This document shows positions 25,322-37,283 of a stretch of DNA of 64,000 nucleotides, piece by piece. The position numbers and the translations under genes were made by a program. Numbering within the stretch: the stretch's first letter is position 1; every line of letters begins with the position of its first letter. The stretch spans positions 1,856,501-1,920,500 of the forward strand of contig NZ_CP071839.1 in assembly GCF_017526105.1 (NCBI RefSeq), given 5' to 3'. The notes beneath the pieces are model-generated. The model worked only from the letters and a program-made list of their open reading frames with translations. It was not told where the DNA came from and did not search any database. This DNA comes from Streptomyces cyanogenus (GTDB lineage Bacteria; Actinomycetota; Actinomycetes; Streptomycetales; Streptomycetaceae).

Positions 25322-25978
25322 TCAGCTGGTCCAGAAGTCCCACCAGCGGGTGAGGACCAGCATGCCGATGATGCCGACGTGCACGACCGGCAGCACCCAG
25401 GTGAACTCGCCGAAGAAGGACTTCAGCCAGCGCGGCGACGGCAGGAAGTCGTTGCGGATGTTGAACGAGGTGACGTACCAGAACATGATGATCGTGGCGA
25501 CCCAGGCCAGCGAGCACCACAGGCACAGCGCGTTGATCCGGTACAGGGACTGGAACTGCAGCCAGGTGCAGAAGGCCACGCCGAAGAGGGTGCCGAAGTT
25601 GAAGGTCAGCCAGTACCAGCGCGGGAACCGGGCACGGGCCAGCAGGCTCATGCCGACGCAGACGACGATGCCGTAGGCGACCAGGCCGAGCATCGGGTTG
25701 GGGAAGCCGAAGGCGGCGGCCTGCTTGCTCTCCATGACGCTGCCGCAGGAGACCACCGGGTTCAGGCTGCACCCCGGGGTGAACGTCTTGCCGGCGACCT
25801 TGGCTTCCAGCAGCTTGAACTTGTCGATCGTGATGACCCAGGCGGCCAGCAGTCCGGCCGCGCCGGTGATCACCAGCAGGATGGCGAAGGCACGGCTGCC
25901 GCCCACCGCGCGGGGGGCGTCGGCGGCGCGCTCCGGACCGGGCTCCGCGGAGACGTTCTTGACTGTCGTCTTGCTCAT
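25322..25978 (-). CDS. Vitamin K epoxide reductase family protein (disulfide-forming membrane oxidoreductase)
   Basis: The 218-aa, probably five-helix membrane protein passes electrons from secreted protein thiols to quinone and so generates disulfides, replacing DsbB in actinobacteria. The four signature cysteines are present: loop pair C70 and C78 (GCSLNPVVSCG) and active-site CxxC at C152/C155 (LCLWC). There is no fused thioredoxin domain, so it needs a separate DsbA partner. Start ATG at 25978. A DsbA-family gene lies elsewhere in the window at 63.1 kb but appears cytoplasmic. Confidence 0.93.
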   Translation of the reverse strand: MSKTTVKNVSAEPGPERAADAPRAVGGSRAFAILLVITGAAGLLAAWVITIDKFKLLEAKVAGKTFTPGCSLNPVVSCGSVMESKQAAAFGFPNPMLGLVAYGIVVCVGMSLLARARFPRWYWLTFNFGTLFGVAFCTWLQFQSLYRINALCLWCSLAWVATIIMFWYVTSFNIRNDFLPSPRWLKSFFGEFTWVLPVVHVGIIGMLVLTRWWDFWTS

Positions 25979-26133
25979 CACGCCGATTCCGTCACTTGAG
26001 GCTGGGACCATCTTCGGGCAGGGGTCATTGTGCCGCACGTGCCTGTGTCGCACCGTTCGCTTCCCATAAGCATGTACGTACGACAAGTGTCGTCTGCTCG
26101 CTTCCGGACAGCCGCGGTGGACCGGAAACAAAA

Positions 26134-26168
26134 GGCGCCGGACGCCCCCTCGGGGAGCGTCCGGCGCC
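26134..26168 (-). terminator. Intrinsic terminator after hisS
   Basis: A perfect 12-bp stem (26134-26145 with 26157-26168) is extended by a CCCC/GGGG inner stem. On the minus strand it is followed by TTTTGTTT, a genuine U-tract that is rare in this genome. Confidence 0.85.
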
Positions 26169-26184
26169 CACGCGCGCGTGCGGG

Positions 26185-27447
26185 TCAGCCGAGCCGGGCT
26201 TCCAGTTCCGCCACGATCTCGTTGACGCCGATCGCCGTCTGCTCGCCGGACTCCATGTCCTTGAGCTGGACGACGCCCTCGGCGAGGTCGCGCTCGCCGG
26301 CGACGATCGCGTACCGGGCGCCCGAGCGGTTGGCGTTCTTCATGGCGCCCTTCAGGCCCTTGCCGCCGTACGCGAAGTCCGCCGCGATGCCCACCTTGCG
26401 CAGGTCGGTGATCTTCCCGAACAGCACCCGGCGGGCCTCCTCGCCCAGCGGGACGGCGTAGACCGACGTGGCGGACGGGACGTCCGGTTCCACGCCCTCG
26501 GCCTCCAGCGCGAGGACCGTGCGGTCGACGCCCAGGGCCCAGCCGACGGAGGGCAGCGCCGGGCCGCCGATCATCTCGGACAGCCCGTCGTACCGGCCGC
26601 CGCCGCCCACCGCGGACTGCGAGCCGAGACCGTCGTGCACGAACTCGAAGGTGGTGCGGGTGTAGTAGTCCAGGCCGCGCACCAGCTTCGGGTCGTCCTC
26701 GAAGGAGACACCGGCCGCCGTGATCAGCTCGCGGACCTCCTCGTGGTAGGCCTTGCAGGCGTCGCACAGGTAGTCGCGCAGCAGCGGGGCGCCCGTGAGC
26801 TGCTTCTGGACCGACTCGCGCTTGTCGTCCAGGACCCGCAGCGGGTTGATGTCGACGCGCCGGCGCGTGTCCTCGTCCAGGTCCAGGCCGCGCAGGAACT
26901 CCTGGAGCGCGGACCGGTACACCGGACGGCACTCCTTGTCGCCCAGGCTGTTGAGCAGGATGCGGAAGTTGCGCAGGCCCAGCGAGCGGTAGGCCTGGTC
27001 GGCCAGGATGATCAGCTCGGCGTCCAGCGCCGGGTCCTCGGCGCCGATCGCCTCGGCGCCGACCTGGGAGAAGTGCCGGTAACGGCCCTTCTGGGGGCGC
27101 TCGTAGCGGTAGTAGGAGCCGGAGTACCAGAGCTTGACCGGGAGGTTGCCCGACTTGTGCAGGTTGGCCTCCAGCGCGGCGCGCAGCACGGACGCGGTGC
27201 CCTCGGGGCGCAGGGCGAGCCTGTCGCCGCCCTTGGTCTCGAAGGCGTACATCTCCTTGGTCACGATGTCGGTGGACTCTCCGACCCCGCGCGCGAAGAG
27301 CTCGACGTTCTCGAAGCCGGGCGTCTCGATGTAGCCGTAGCCGGAGTTGCGCAGCGGGGCGGCGATCGCCTCGCGGACCGCGAGGTACTTCGCGGAGTCC
27401 GGCGGGATCAGGTCGTAGGTGCCCTTGGGGGCCTTGAAGCTGCTCAC
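26185..27447 (-). CDS. hisS: Histidyl-tRNA synthetase
   Basis: The product, 420 aa, charges tRNA-His. The class II motifs are present: [10 protein letters not shown] at the start, motif 2 around [19 protein letters not shown], the histidine loops [11 protein letters not shown] near residue 260, and GGGGRYDGL. The C-terminal anticodon-binding domain is complete. The GTG at 27447 lies 13 nt after the stop of the metallo-beta-lactamase gene, indicating co-transcription. Confidence 0.97.
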   Translation of the reverse strand: MSSFKAPKGTYDLIPPDSAKYLAVREAIAAPLRNSGYGYIETPGFENVELFARGVGESTDIVTKEMYAFETKGGDRLALRPEGTASVLRAALEANLHKSGNLPVKLWYSGSYYRYERPQKGRYRHFSQVGAEAIGAEDPALDAELIILADQAYRSLGLRNFRILLNSLGDKECRPVYRSALQEFLRGLDLDEDTRRRVDINPLRVLDDKRESVQKQLTGAPLLRDYLCDACKAYHEEVRELITAAGVSFEDDPKLVRGLDYYTRTTFEFVHDGLGSQSAVGGGGRYDGLSEMIGGPALPSVGWALGVDRTVLALEAEGVEPDVPSATSVYAVPLGEEARRVLFGKITDLRKVGIAADFAYGGKGLKGAMKNANRSGARYAIVAGERDLAEGVVQLKDMESGEQTAIGVNEIVAELEARLG

Positions 27448-27460
27448 GGAAGGTCTCTCG

Positions 27461-28165
27461 TCACATTCCTCGTCGGGGAGCCTCGGCTCCCTGGCCGGCG
27501 GCCACCTGCCGCAGATACGGGTTGGTGGCGCGCTCCCGGCCGATGGTCGTCTGGGGGCCGTGTCCGGACAGCACCACGGTGGAGTCCTCGAGCGGCAGGC
27601 ACACGCGGGCCAGCGAGTCGAGCATGTCCGCCATGGATCCGCCGGGCAGATCGGTGCGTCCGATGGAGCCGGCGAACAGCAGATCCCCGGAGAAGAACAC
27701 CGACGGGACGTCGGCGGTCTCGGGCATCCGGAAGGTCACCGACCCCTTGGTATGGCCCGGCGCGTGCGCGACGGAGAACTCCAGCCCGGCCAGCTCCAGG
27801 GACGTGCCGTCGGTCAACTCCCTGACGTCGTCCGGCTCCCCCACGGTCAGCTCGCCCATCAGCGGCATGCCGATGGAGCGGCCGAGCGCCTTCTCGGGGT
27901 CGCTCATCATGTACCGGTCCTCGGGGTGGATCCAGGCCGGTACGTCGTGCGCCCCGCAGACGGGGACGACCGAGGCCACGTGGTCGAGGTGGCCGTGGGT
28001 GAGGACGACGGCGACGGGCTTGAGCCGATGCTTCTCCAGTGCCTCCTCGACGCCTGGGGCGGCCTGGTGGCCCGGGTCGATGATCACGCACTCCTCACCG
28101 GCGGCGGGGGCGACGAGATAACAGTTCGTCCCCCAGGCCCCGGCGGGGAACCCGGCAATGAGCAC
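27461..28165 (-). CDS. Metallo-beta-lactamase-fold hydrolase (glyoxalase II-like)
   Basis: The 234-aa protein has the metal motif THGHLDH near residue 57, HAPGHTKGS near 135, a FFSGDLLF aspartate and a GHGPQTT histidine, so all zinc ligands of the glyoxalase II/MBL fold are present. Family members hydrolyse thioesters such as S-lactoyl thiols, but the specificity is not evident. The GTG at 28165 starts directly with [17 protein letters not shown], a typical family start. It leads hisS, a conserved actinobacterial arrangement. Confidence 0.9.
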   Translation of the reverse strand: MLIAGFPAGAWGTNCYLVAPAAGEECVIIDPGHQAAPGVEEALEKHRLKPVAVVLTHGHLDHVASVVPVCGAHDVPAWIHPEDRYMMSDPEKALGRSIGMPLMGELTVGEPDDVRELTDGTSLELAGLEFSVAHAPGHTKGSVTFRMPETADVPSVFFSGDLLFAGSIGRTDLPGGSMADMLDSLARVCLPLEDSTVVLSGHGPQTTIGRERATNPYLRQVAAGQGAEAPRRGM

Positions 28166-28335
28166 GATCGTCCTTCGTTGTGTCGATTCACAGGTGGCTT
28201 CAGCTGCTGTCAGAGCCTACCGGCGCTGCCGTTTCCTCAGCGAACCCATATACGGTACGGGGCTACACGCAGCGGTCGGCTCACGAGGACGTACGCGTAC
28301 CGCCCGACACACGACACGCATGAGGAGAGAACCCG

Positions 28336-29160
28336 GTGGTCAGCCAGGAGCAGCGGCGGCGTCAGCTCGCCCGGGAGAAGTTCTTGCGGCAGCAGCAGCG
28401 ACGCACCGAGGCGCGGCGCAGGTCCCGCGTGCGCAACTCCGTGATCGCGTCGGTACTCGGCGTGGTCGTGATCGGCAGTGTCGCCCTGTACACGACCGGG
28501 GTGCTGAAGAACGACGACGACAAGAAGACCAACGCGAGCGCCGAGGTCACCCCGAGCGCGACCCCGACGAGCAAGGCTCCGGACCCGTGCGCCAAGCCGG
28601 CGGCCGGCTCGGTGAAGAAGCTGAGCTGGAAGAAGGAGCCGGCGATGACGATCGACACGTCGGCGAAGTACACGCTGAAGCTCGCGACGACGTGCGGCGA
28701 CATCGGCGTGGCACTGAAGACGTCGGCGGCCCCGCACACGGTCAACTCGTTCGACTTCCTCGCCGGAAAGGGCTACTTCGACCACACCAAGTGCCACCGC
28801 CTGACCACCCAGGGCATCTACGTCCTGCAGTGCGGCGACCCCCAGGGCACCGGTATGGGCGGTCCGGGCTACACGCTCCCGGACGAGAACCTCAAGGACC
28901 CGAGCCTGAAGAACAACACCTACCCGGCGGGCACGGTGGCGATGGCCAACACCGGCCAGAAGCACACCGGCGGCAGCCAGTTCTTCCTCGTCTACAAGGA
29001 CAGCCAGCTGCCGCCGAGCTACACGCCGTTCGGCACCATCGACGCGGCCGGCCTGAAGGTGCTGACCAAGATCGCCGCGGCCGGCGACAGCACCGGCGCC
29101 GGTGACGGGGCGCCGAACGCGACGGTCGTGATCAACAAGGCCACGGTCAGCAAGTCCTGA
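28336..29160 (+). CDS. Membrane-anchored cyclophilin-type peptidyl-prolyl isomerase
   Basis: The 274-aa protein has a basic cytoplasmic head (1-32), one transmembrane helix (34-52), a Lys/Asp/Ser linker and a cyclophilin domain (about 105-270) outside the membrane. The catalytic Arg is in KCHRLTTQG, and QCGDPQGTGMGGPGY and QFFLVYKD are family motifs. Four extracytoplasmic cysteines (C85, C120, C153, C166) could form two disulfides. The GTG at 28336 follows GAGGAGA. It is divergent from the MBL-hisS pair. Confidence 0.92.
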   Translation: MVSQEQRRRQLAREKFLRQQQRRTEARRRSRVRNSVIASVLGVVVIGSVALYTTGVLKNDDDKKTNASAEVTPSATPTSKAPDPCAKPAAGSVKKLSWKKEPAMTIDTSAKYTLKLATTCGDIGVALKTSAAPHTVNSFDFLAGKGYFDHTKCHRLTTQGIYVLQCGDPQGTGMGGPGYTLPDENLKDPSLKNNTYPAGTVAMANTGQKHTGGSQFFLVYKDSQLPPSYTPFGTIDAAGLKVLTKIAAAGDSTGAGDGAPNATVVINKATVSKS

Positions 29161-29329
29161 GGTCATCGGTCCTGCGGTGACCTGGGGGCGGGAACGGCCG
29201 ACTGCGGAATTTCGGTCGCGCTGGATGCGGACAGGCAACCCGCTGGTCGCCTATGTTGGCCGTGACGAAACTGTGGACGATGCCCGGGGGTGCTGAGGCC
29301 CCCCGCAGGCATCATGTGGAGGAGGCGCT

Positions 29330-30559
29330 GTGAGCAGCGACCCGTGGGGCCGCGTCGACGAGACGGGGACCGTGTACGTGCGTACGGCCGACGGCGAGAA
29401 GGTCGTCGGTTCCTGGCAGGCCGGCTCCCCCGAGGAGGCGCTGGCCTACTTCGAGCGCAAGTACGAGGGCCTGGTTGTCGAGATCGGCCTCCTCGAGAAG
29501 CGCGTACGGACCACCGACCTGTCGGCGAAGGACGCCCAGGCCGCCATCGACCACCTGCGCGAGCAGGTCGACGCCCACCACGCGGTCGGTGACCTGGACG
29601 CGTTGCGGACGCGGCTGGACAAGCTCGTCGAGACCGTCGAGGCGCGCCGCGAGGAGCGCAAGGCACAGCGGGCCAAGCAGTCCGACGAGGCCCGCAAGGC
29701 CAAGGAGGACCTGGTCGCCGAGGCCGAGCAGCTGGCCCGTTCCGACCAGTGGCGGGCGGCCGGTGAGCGGCTGCGCGCGCTGGTGGACACCTGGAAGGGC
29801 CTGCCCCGTCTGGACCGCAAGTCCGACGACGAGCTGTGGCACCGCTTCTCGCACGCCCGCTCGGCGTTCTCCAAGCGCCGCAAGGCGCACTTCGCGCAGC
29901 TGGACGCGCAGCGCGAGGAGGCCCGCCGCATCAAGGAGCGGCTGGTCGCCGAGGCCGAGGCACTGTCCGGTTCGACGGACTGGGGCCCCACGGCCGCCCG
30001 GTACCGCGAGCTGATGGCGGAGTGGAAGGCCGCGGGCCGCGCCCAGCGCGAGCACGAGGACGACCTGTGGAACCGCTTCCGCGGCGCCCAGGACGTGTTC
30101 TTCGCCGCCCGCAGCTCGGTGTTCGCCGAACGCGACGCGGAGCAGTCGGAGAACCTGAAGCTGAAGGAGGAGCTGGCCGAGGAGGCCGAGAAGCTTCTGC
30201 CGGTCAACGACCTGAAGGCCGCGCGGGCCGCCTTCCGCTCGATCAACGAGCGCTGGGAGGCCATCGGGCACGTCCCGCGGGACGCCCGGCCGAAGGTCGA
30301 GGGCCGGATGCACGCCGTCGAGCGCGCGATCCAGGAGGCCGAGGAGGCCGAGTGGCGCCGGACGAACCCGGAGGCACGCGCGCGTGCCGAGGGTCTGACC
30401 GGTCAGCTCCAGGCGGCCGTGGACAAGCTCAAGGCGCAGATCGAGCAGGCGCGCGCCCAGGGCAACAACGCCAAGGCCGACAAGCTGGAGAAGGAGCTGG
30501 AAGGCCGTCAGGCGCTCCTGGAGCAGGCCCTGAAGGGCTTGCAGGAGTTCGGCGGCTAA
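29330..30559 (+). CDS. DUF349 repeat protein
   Basis: The 409-aa, charged, almost wholly helical protein has an N-terminal segment (about 1-50) then repeated DUF349 units, seen as recurring LWHRF / LWNRFR / INERWEAIG blocks separated by coiled coil. The C-terminus (AVDKLKAQIEQARAQGNN onward) is a long coiled coil. The molecular role is unknown. The GTG at 29330 follows GGAGGAGG. It is followed by a strong palindromic terminator. Confidence 0.85.
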   Translation: MSSDPWGRVDETGTVYVRTADGEKVVGSWQAGSPEEALAYFERKYEGLVVEIGLLEKRVRTTDLSAKDAQAAIDHLREQVDAHHAVGDLDALRTRLDKLVETVEARREERKAQRAKQSDEARKAKEDLVAEAEQLARSDQWRAAGERLRALVDTWKGLPRLDRKSDDELWHRFSHARSAFSKRRKAHFAQLDAQREEARRIKERLVAEAEALSGSTDWGPTAARYRELMAEWKAAGRAQREHEDDLWNRFRGAQDVFFAARSSVFAERDAEQSENLKLKEELAEEAEKLLPVNDLKAARAAFRSINERWEAIGHVPRDARPKVEGRMHAVERAIQEAEEAEWRRTNPEARARAEGLTGQLQAAVDKLKAQIEQARAQGNNAKADKLEKELEGRQALLEQALKGLQEFGG

Positions 30560-30571
30560 TCGCCTCGGCAA

Positions 30572-30617
30572 GCATGCGAAAGGGCCCCGTACGCGCGTAC
30601 GGGGCCCTTTCGCATGC
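30572..30617. terminator. 46-bp perfect palindrome, bidirectional terminator
   Basis: The two halves around a central GCGC are fully complementary. It contains AAAGGGCCCCGT and its complement, so each strand ends the hairpin with a short U-run (CCCTTTCGC). It lies between the convergent DUF349 gene and relA. Confidence 0.85.
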
Positions 30618-30637
30618 CGGCCGGCCCGGCGGGCGGT

Positions 30638-33172
<2,535 letters not shown>

Positions 33173-33248
33173 GAGGGCTCCTCGTGCGCGATCCGGGTCC
33201 CCCGGTCAGGCTCCGGAGACCCCATGGTATCGATCCTGCGCCCGGTCA

Positions 33249-33262
33249 TCGCCTGCAGGCGA
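33249..33262. repeat. 14-bp perfect palindrome TCGCCTGCAGGCGA
   Basis: The palindrome lies 77 nt upstream of the relA start codon, close to where a promoter would be. It could be an operator, but no known regulator motif was recognised. Confidence 0.4.
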
Positions 33263-33440
33263 CTGTGAGGACCGTCAATCCGTGCAACACGAGAGGCCGC
33301 CGTGGGATTCCGGGGAGGCGGGGGCGGGTGGTGCGGGGGCGGCCCGGGGCGGGGTGGATTCCAGGTCCGCCTGCCGAGGCCCCCACCCCGGTGGGCATTC
33401 CCCCAGTCGCTGCTCGTACGAATCGTCCGGCCCCGGCGCC

Positions 33441-33645
33441 CCCGAGCCGTGGCGGGTGCGAACCCGCTCCCCCCAGCCTCCCCGAGCCGGTGCCGGTGCG
33501 AACCCGTACCCCTCAGCGTCCCCGAGCCACGCCGGTGCGAACCCGCCCCCCAGCGCCCCCGAGCCGGTGCGGGCGAACCCGTACCCCCCAGCCTCCCCGA
33601 GCCGGTGCGGGCGAACCCGCTCCCCTCGGCGTCCCCGAGTGGGTG
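33441..33645. repeat. Tandem repeat, about 5.4 copies of a 37-40 bp unit
   Basis: CCCGAG recurs at 33441, 33481, 33521, 33558, 33596 and 33634. Each unit runs roughly CCCGAGCCGGTGC, GCGAACCCG, then TACCCC or CTCCCC, then AGCCT or AGCGT. Units 4 and 5 are nearly identical and earlier ones diverge. It lies between apt and relA. There are no CRISPR features (no distinct spacers, short irregular period). Confidence 0.85.
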
Positions 33646-33704
33646 CCGGGGACGCGGACGGCCGCCCCGGTGGTGTCGGGGCGGCCGTCCGTGGATGTGC
33701 GGGG

Positions 33705-34244
33705 TCAGACCTGGAGGAGGGCCTTGAGCGGGGAGCCGGCCAGGGCCGGTTCCAGGCGGGCGCGACCGTCGAGGAAGCCCAGTTCCATGAGGACCGCGAG
33801 GCCGGAGACGTCGGCGCCCGCGCGCCGGATGAGCTGGATCGCGGCCTCGGCGGTGCCGCCGGTGGCCAGGACGTCGTCCACGATCAGGACGCGGTCGCCG
33901 GCGGCCAGGTCCTCCGCGTGCACCTCGATCTCCGCCGAGCCGTACTCCAGGTCGTACGCCTGGCGCAGGGTGGCTCCGGGCAGCTTGCCCGCCTTGCGGA
34001 CCGGGATGAACCCGAGGCCCGCGCGGACGGCGACCGGGGCGCCGAGGATGAAGCCCCGGGCCTCCAGGCCGACGACCTTGGTCGCACCGGTGTCGGCGGC
34101 GATCTCGGCCAGCGCGTCGGTGAGCGCGGTGAAGGCCGCCGGGTCGGCCAGGAGCGGGGTGATGTCCTTGAACATCACGCCGGGCTCCGGATAGTCGGCG
34201 ACGTCACGGATGCGGCTGAGCAGCAGCTCCCTGATGTCGGTCAT
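33705..34244 (-). CDS. apt: Adenine phosphoribosyltransferase
   Basis: The product, 179 aa, salvages adenine to AMP with PRPP. The PRPP motif is VLIVDDVLATGGTA near residue 122, and the N-terminal DYPEPGVMFKDITPLL is diagnostic of Apt. The ATG at 34244 overlaps the secF stop as ATGA. The secD-secF-apt-relA order is a long-conserved actinobacterial block. Confidence 0.97.
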   Translation of the reverse strand: MTDIRELLLSRIRDVADYPEPGVMFKDITPLLADPAAFTALTDALAEIAADTGATKVVGLEARGFILGAPVAVRAGLGFIPVRKAGKLPGATLRQAYDLEYGSAEIEVHAEDLAAGDRVLIVDDVLATGGTAEAAIQLIRRAGADVSGLAVLMELGFLDGRARLEPALAGSPLKALLQV

Positions 34245-35341
34245 CGGCGCTTCCCCGGGGTACGGCCACGGCCTCGGCCACGGGCCGCGGGCTGGCTGCG
34301 CGGGCCCACCACGGCGGGCGCGGCCTCGTCGGCGTCGTCACCGCCGCGGTCCGCGAGGTCCTCCTCCGCACCGGCCTGGGCACGCTTGGCCAGGACCCGC
34401 TTGGTGAGGGCCTTCATCGCCGGCTCGCGCTCCTTGAGGTCGGCGACCAGCGGAGTGGCGATGAAGATCGACGAGTAGGCACCGGCCGCGAGGCCGACGA
34501 ACAGCGACAGGGAGATGTCGTTGAGCGTGCCCGCGCCGAGGAAGCCGCCGCCGATGAAGAGCAGACCCGCGACCGGCAGCAGGGCGACGACCGTGGTGTT
34601 GATGGAGCGGACCAGGGTGCCGTTGATCGACCGGTTGGCGATGTCGCTGTACGTCCAGCGGGTCTGCTTGGTGATGTCCTTCGTCTGCTCCTTCAGGCTG
34701 TCGAAGACGACGACCGTGTCGTAGAGCGAGTAACCGAGGATGGTCAGCAGACCGATGACCGTACCGGGCGTGACCTCGAAGCCGACCAGGGCGTAGATGC
34801 CGGTCGTGATGGTGATGTCGTGGATCAGCGCGACCAGCGCCGCGATGGCCATGCGCCACTCGAACGCGATCGCCAGGTAGATCACGACGAGGATCATGAA
34901 GATCGCCAGGCCCTCCCAGGCCTTGTTGGCGATCTGCTCGCCCCAGCTCGGGCCGACCAGGTCGGCGGCGAGCTTCTCCGGGTCGAGGTTCAGGTCCTTG
35001 GCCAGCTCCTGCTTGATCCGGTCCGACTGGTCGGTGTCGATGCCCGCGATCTGGATGCGCAGGCTGCCGTTGCCGAGCTTCTGTACGACCGACTGGTGGC
35101 CCGAGGCCTCGTTGGCGTACTCCTCGGCCTTGGCCACCGAGGTGCTCATCTTGGTCGGCGTGGTGAAGACCGCACCGCCCTGGAACTCGATGCCCATGTT
35201 CAGGCCGCGCACCGCCAGGCCGAGGATGGCCGTGATGGTGATCAGGATCGAGACGCCGTACCAGACCTTGCGCTTGCCGACGAAGTCGTAAGAGATCTCG
35301 CCGCGGTGCAGTCGAGCGCCGAGGTTGCCGAGTTTCGACAT
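34241..35341 (-). CDS. secF: Protein translocase subunit SecF
   Basis: The 366-aa polytopic membrane protein works with SecD to use the proton gradient late in Sec export. The first helix (about 28-46) is followed by the GIEFQGG motif and an extracytoplasmic domain. Five more helices follow from about residue 140, with TILGYSLYDTVVVFD and RSINTT typical of SecF. The C-terminal tail is Arg/Ala/Gly-rich and cytoplasmic. Start ATG at 35341, 3 nt after the secD stop. Confidence 0.97.
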   Translation of the reverse strand: MSKLGNLGARLHRGEISYDFVGKRKVWYGVSILITITAILGLAVRGLNMGIEFQGGAVFTTPTKMSTSVAKAEEYANEASGHQSVVQKLGNGSLRIQIAGIDTDQSDRIKQELAKDLNLDPEKLAADLVGPSWGEQIANKAWEGLAIFMILVVIYLAIAFEWRMAIAALVALIHDITITTGIYALVGFEVTPGTVIGLLTILGYSLYDTVVVFDSLKEQTKDITKQTRWTYSDIANRSINGTLVRSINTTVVALLPVAGLLFIGGGFLGAGTLNDISLSLFVGLAAGAYSSIFIATPLVADLKEREPAMKALTKRVLAKRAQAGAEEDLADRGGDDADEAAPAVVGPRSQPAARGRGRGRTPGKRR

Positions 35342-35344
35342 CGC

Positions 35345-37141
35345 TCACGCCTCCTTCGGGTCGGCAGGGCCGGCGACGGGACCGGCGGGACGGCGGGTGC
35401 GGCGCAGCGGCGGCTTGGCACCCAGGCTCTTCGGGTCGAGGCCGGACCACTTGTGGCCGTCGGCGAAGAACTTGCGGCGGGCCAGCAGCGTCATCAGCGG
35501 CTTGGTGAAGAAGAAGACGACGACCACGTCGAGGAGGGTGGTCAGGCCCAGCGTGAACGCGAAGCCCTGGACCTTGCCGACGGTGACGATGAACAGCACC
35601 GCGGCGGCCAGGAACGACACGAAGTCCGAGACCAGGATGGTGCGCCGGGCGCGCGGCCAGGCCCGCTCCACGGCGGGGCGCAGGGAGCGGCCCTCGCGGA
35701 TCTCGTCCCGGATGCGTTCGAAGTACACGATGAACGAGTCCGCGGTGATACCGATCGCGACGATGGCACCGCAGACGGCCGGCAGGTTCAGCGCGAAGTT
35801 GATGGCCGGGCCGAGCAGCGACATGATCACGTAGGTGAGGATCGCGGAGACCAGCAGGGACGCCATGGCCACGATCGACAGGCCGCGGTAGTAGACCACC
35901 AGGTAGATCACGACCAGCGCGAGACCGATGGCGCCGGCGAGCAGACCGGCGTGCAGCTGCTCACCGCCGAGCGCGGCGGTGACGGTGGTGACGGACTGCT
36001 CCTGGAAGGACAGCGGCAGGGCGCCGTACGACAGCATGTTGGCGAGGCTCTGCGCCTCCTCCTGCTTGAAGCTGCCGGAGATCTCCGCCTGGCCGCCGGT
36101 GATGGCGGTGCGCACGTACGGGCTGGAGACGACCTCGCCGTCCAGGACGATGCCGAACTCGTTCTGCGGCGGCTGCTTCTTGGCCAGTTCGCCGGTGATG
36201 TCGGCGAACTTCTTGGCCCCGCCGTTGGTGAAGGTCATCTGGACCTGCCAGCCGGAGGCACCCTGGGTGTCGAAGACGGCCTGCGCCTTCTTCACCTCGG
36301 TGCCGTCCACGGCGGCCGGGCCGAGGACGTACTTGTACCAGGCGTCGTCGACCTTGCCGCAGGCCACGATGGAGTCGCCGGGCTTGGCGTTCTTGCCGGC
36401 GTTGGCGCGGTCGGTGGGCTTGGTGCAGTCCAGGGCCGCGTACTGCGCCTGGAGCTTGCCCGCCGCGTTCGAGCCGCCGCTCGCCGAGGCGGACGGGGTG
36501 GCGGACGGGGAGCCCGACGGCTTGCCGCTGCCGGAAGCGCTCGGCGAGGGGGTGGCGTCGGCCTTCAGCGCGTCGCTGACGGCACGGCCCTGAGAGGTCG
36601 CCGAGGCCGTGGGGGACGTCGAGCCGGTCGAGGACGCCTTCTCCTTGGAGGAGGCGGTCGACGAGGGGCTGGTGCTCGGCTTCGGCGAGGAGCTGCCGCT
36701 GGAGGACGCACTGGGCGAGGGGCTCTTCGCGGCGGCGCCGCTGGGCTCGCTGGCCAGGACCGGCCGGAAGTACAGCTTTGCGGTGGTGCCGACCTGCTCC
36801 TGCGCCTCCTTGGAGTTGGTGCCCTTGGGGATGTTGACGATGATGTTGTCGGTCCCCTGGGTCTGCACCTCCGCCTCGGAGACACCCAGGCCGTTGACAC
36901 GGCGGTTCATGATGTCGACCGCGGTGTCCATGTTGGCCTTGTTGATCGCGGACCCCTGGTCGGCCTTCGCCTTGAGCGTGATGCTCGTACCACCGGCGAG
37001 GTCGATACCGAGACGCGGAGTGGTGTGCCCGGAGAGGAACATCCCTCCGGTGAGCGCCACGATGGCGATCAGGATGAGGGCCAGCGAGCGCCCTGGCTTG
37101 CTCTGGGCGCTCGCGCTTCGGCCCCTCTTAGGTGCTGCCAC
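35345..37141 (-). CDS. secD: Protein translocase subunit SecD with Ser/Pro-rich insertion
   Basis: The 598-aa SecD starts with a transmembrane helix (19-37) and the conserved GIDLAGGT (45-52). The P1 domain is interrupted at about 132-226 by roughly 95 residues of Ser/Pro/Thr/Lys low-complexity sequence. Two cysteines (C239 and a later VACGK) flank the following segment. Helices 2-6 with the translocase motifs (GITADSFIVYFERIRDE) are normal. The start is GTG at 37141. The insert faces outside and would be flexible. Confidence 0.96.
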   Translation of the reverse strand: MAAPKRGRSASAQSKPGRSLALILIAIVALTGGMFLSGHTTPRLGIDLAGGTSITLKAKADQGSAINKANMDTAVDIMNRRVNGLGVSEAEVQTQGTDNIIVNIPKGTNSKEAQEQVGTTAKLYFRPVLASEPSGAAAKSPSPSASSSGSSSPKPSTSPSSTASSKEKASSTGSTSPTASATSQGRAVSDALKADATPSPSASGSGKPSGSPSATPSASASGGSNAAGKLQAQYAALDCTKPTDRANAGKNAKPGDSIVACGKVDDAWYKYVLGPAAVDGTEVKKAQAVFDTQGASGWQVQMTFTNGGAKKFADITGELAKKQPPQNEFGIVLDGEVVSSPYVRTAITGGQAEISGSFKQEEAQSLANMLSYGALPLSFQEQSVTTVTAALGGEQLHAGLLAGAIGLALVVIYLVVYYRGLSIVAMASLLVSAILTYVIMSLLGPAINFALNLPAVCGAIVAIGITADSFIVYFERIRDEIREGRSLRPAVERAWPRARRTILVSDFVSFLAAAVLFIVTVGKVQGFAFTLGLTTLLDVVVVFFFTKPLMTLLARRKFFADGHKWSGLDPKSLGAKPPLRRTRRPAGPVAGPADPKEA

Positions 37142-37283
37142 CTTCTCGTACTCCCTCTCGGGCCGCCCCGCGCCCGGTCGGCGCGGTCGGCCATGACATG
37201 GTGTCGGGCTCCCGTGCGGGAAACAGACGCGCCCGGGACACGCGGGGCGCCATCATGCCGCCGCCGCGCCTCCCGGGGCGTGA

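Larger units (their letters stand above)
33173..33704. other. 532-nt intergenic region upstream of relA
   Basis: There is no supportable gene here. It holds the relA ribosome binding site, a TTGACG element at about 33276-33281 on the minus strand that lacks a clear -10, the 14-bp palindrome at 33249-33262, and the tandem repeat at 33441-33645. Plus-strand reading frames across it only translate the repeat. Confidence 0.6.

Noticed and set aside
33441..33645. CRISPR-like direct repeats
   Set aside because: Units are contiguous and of varying length with no unique spacers, and no cas genes are present.
33302..34478. Plus-strand frames across the relA-upstream repeat
   Set aside because: They only translate the 37-40 bp repeat into Pro/Arg/Ala repeats and shift in register because unit length varies; no ribosome binding site.
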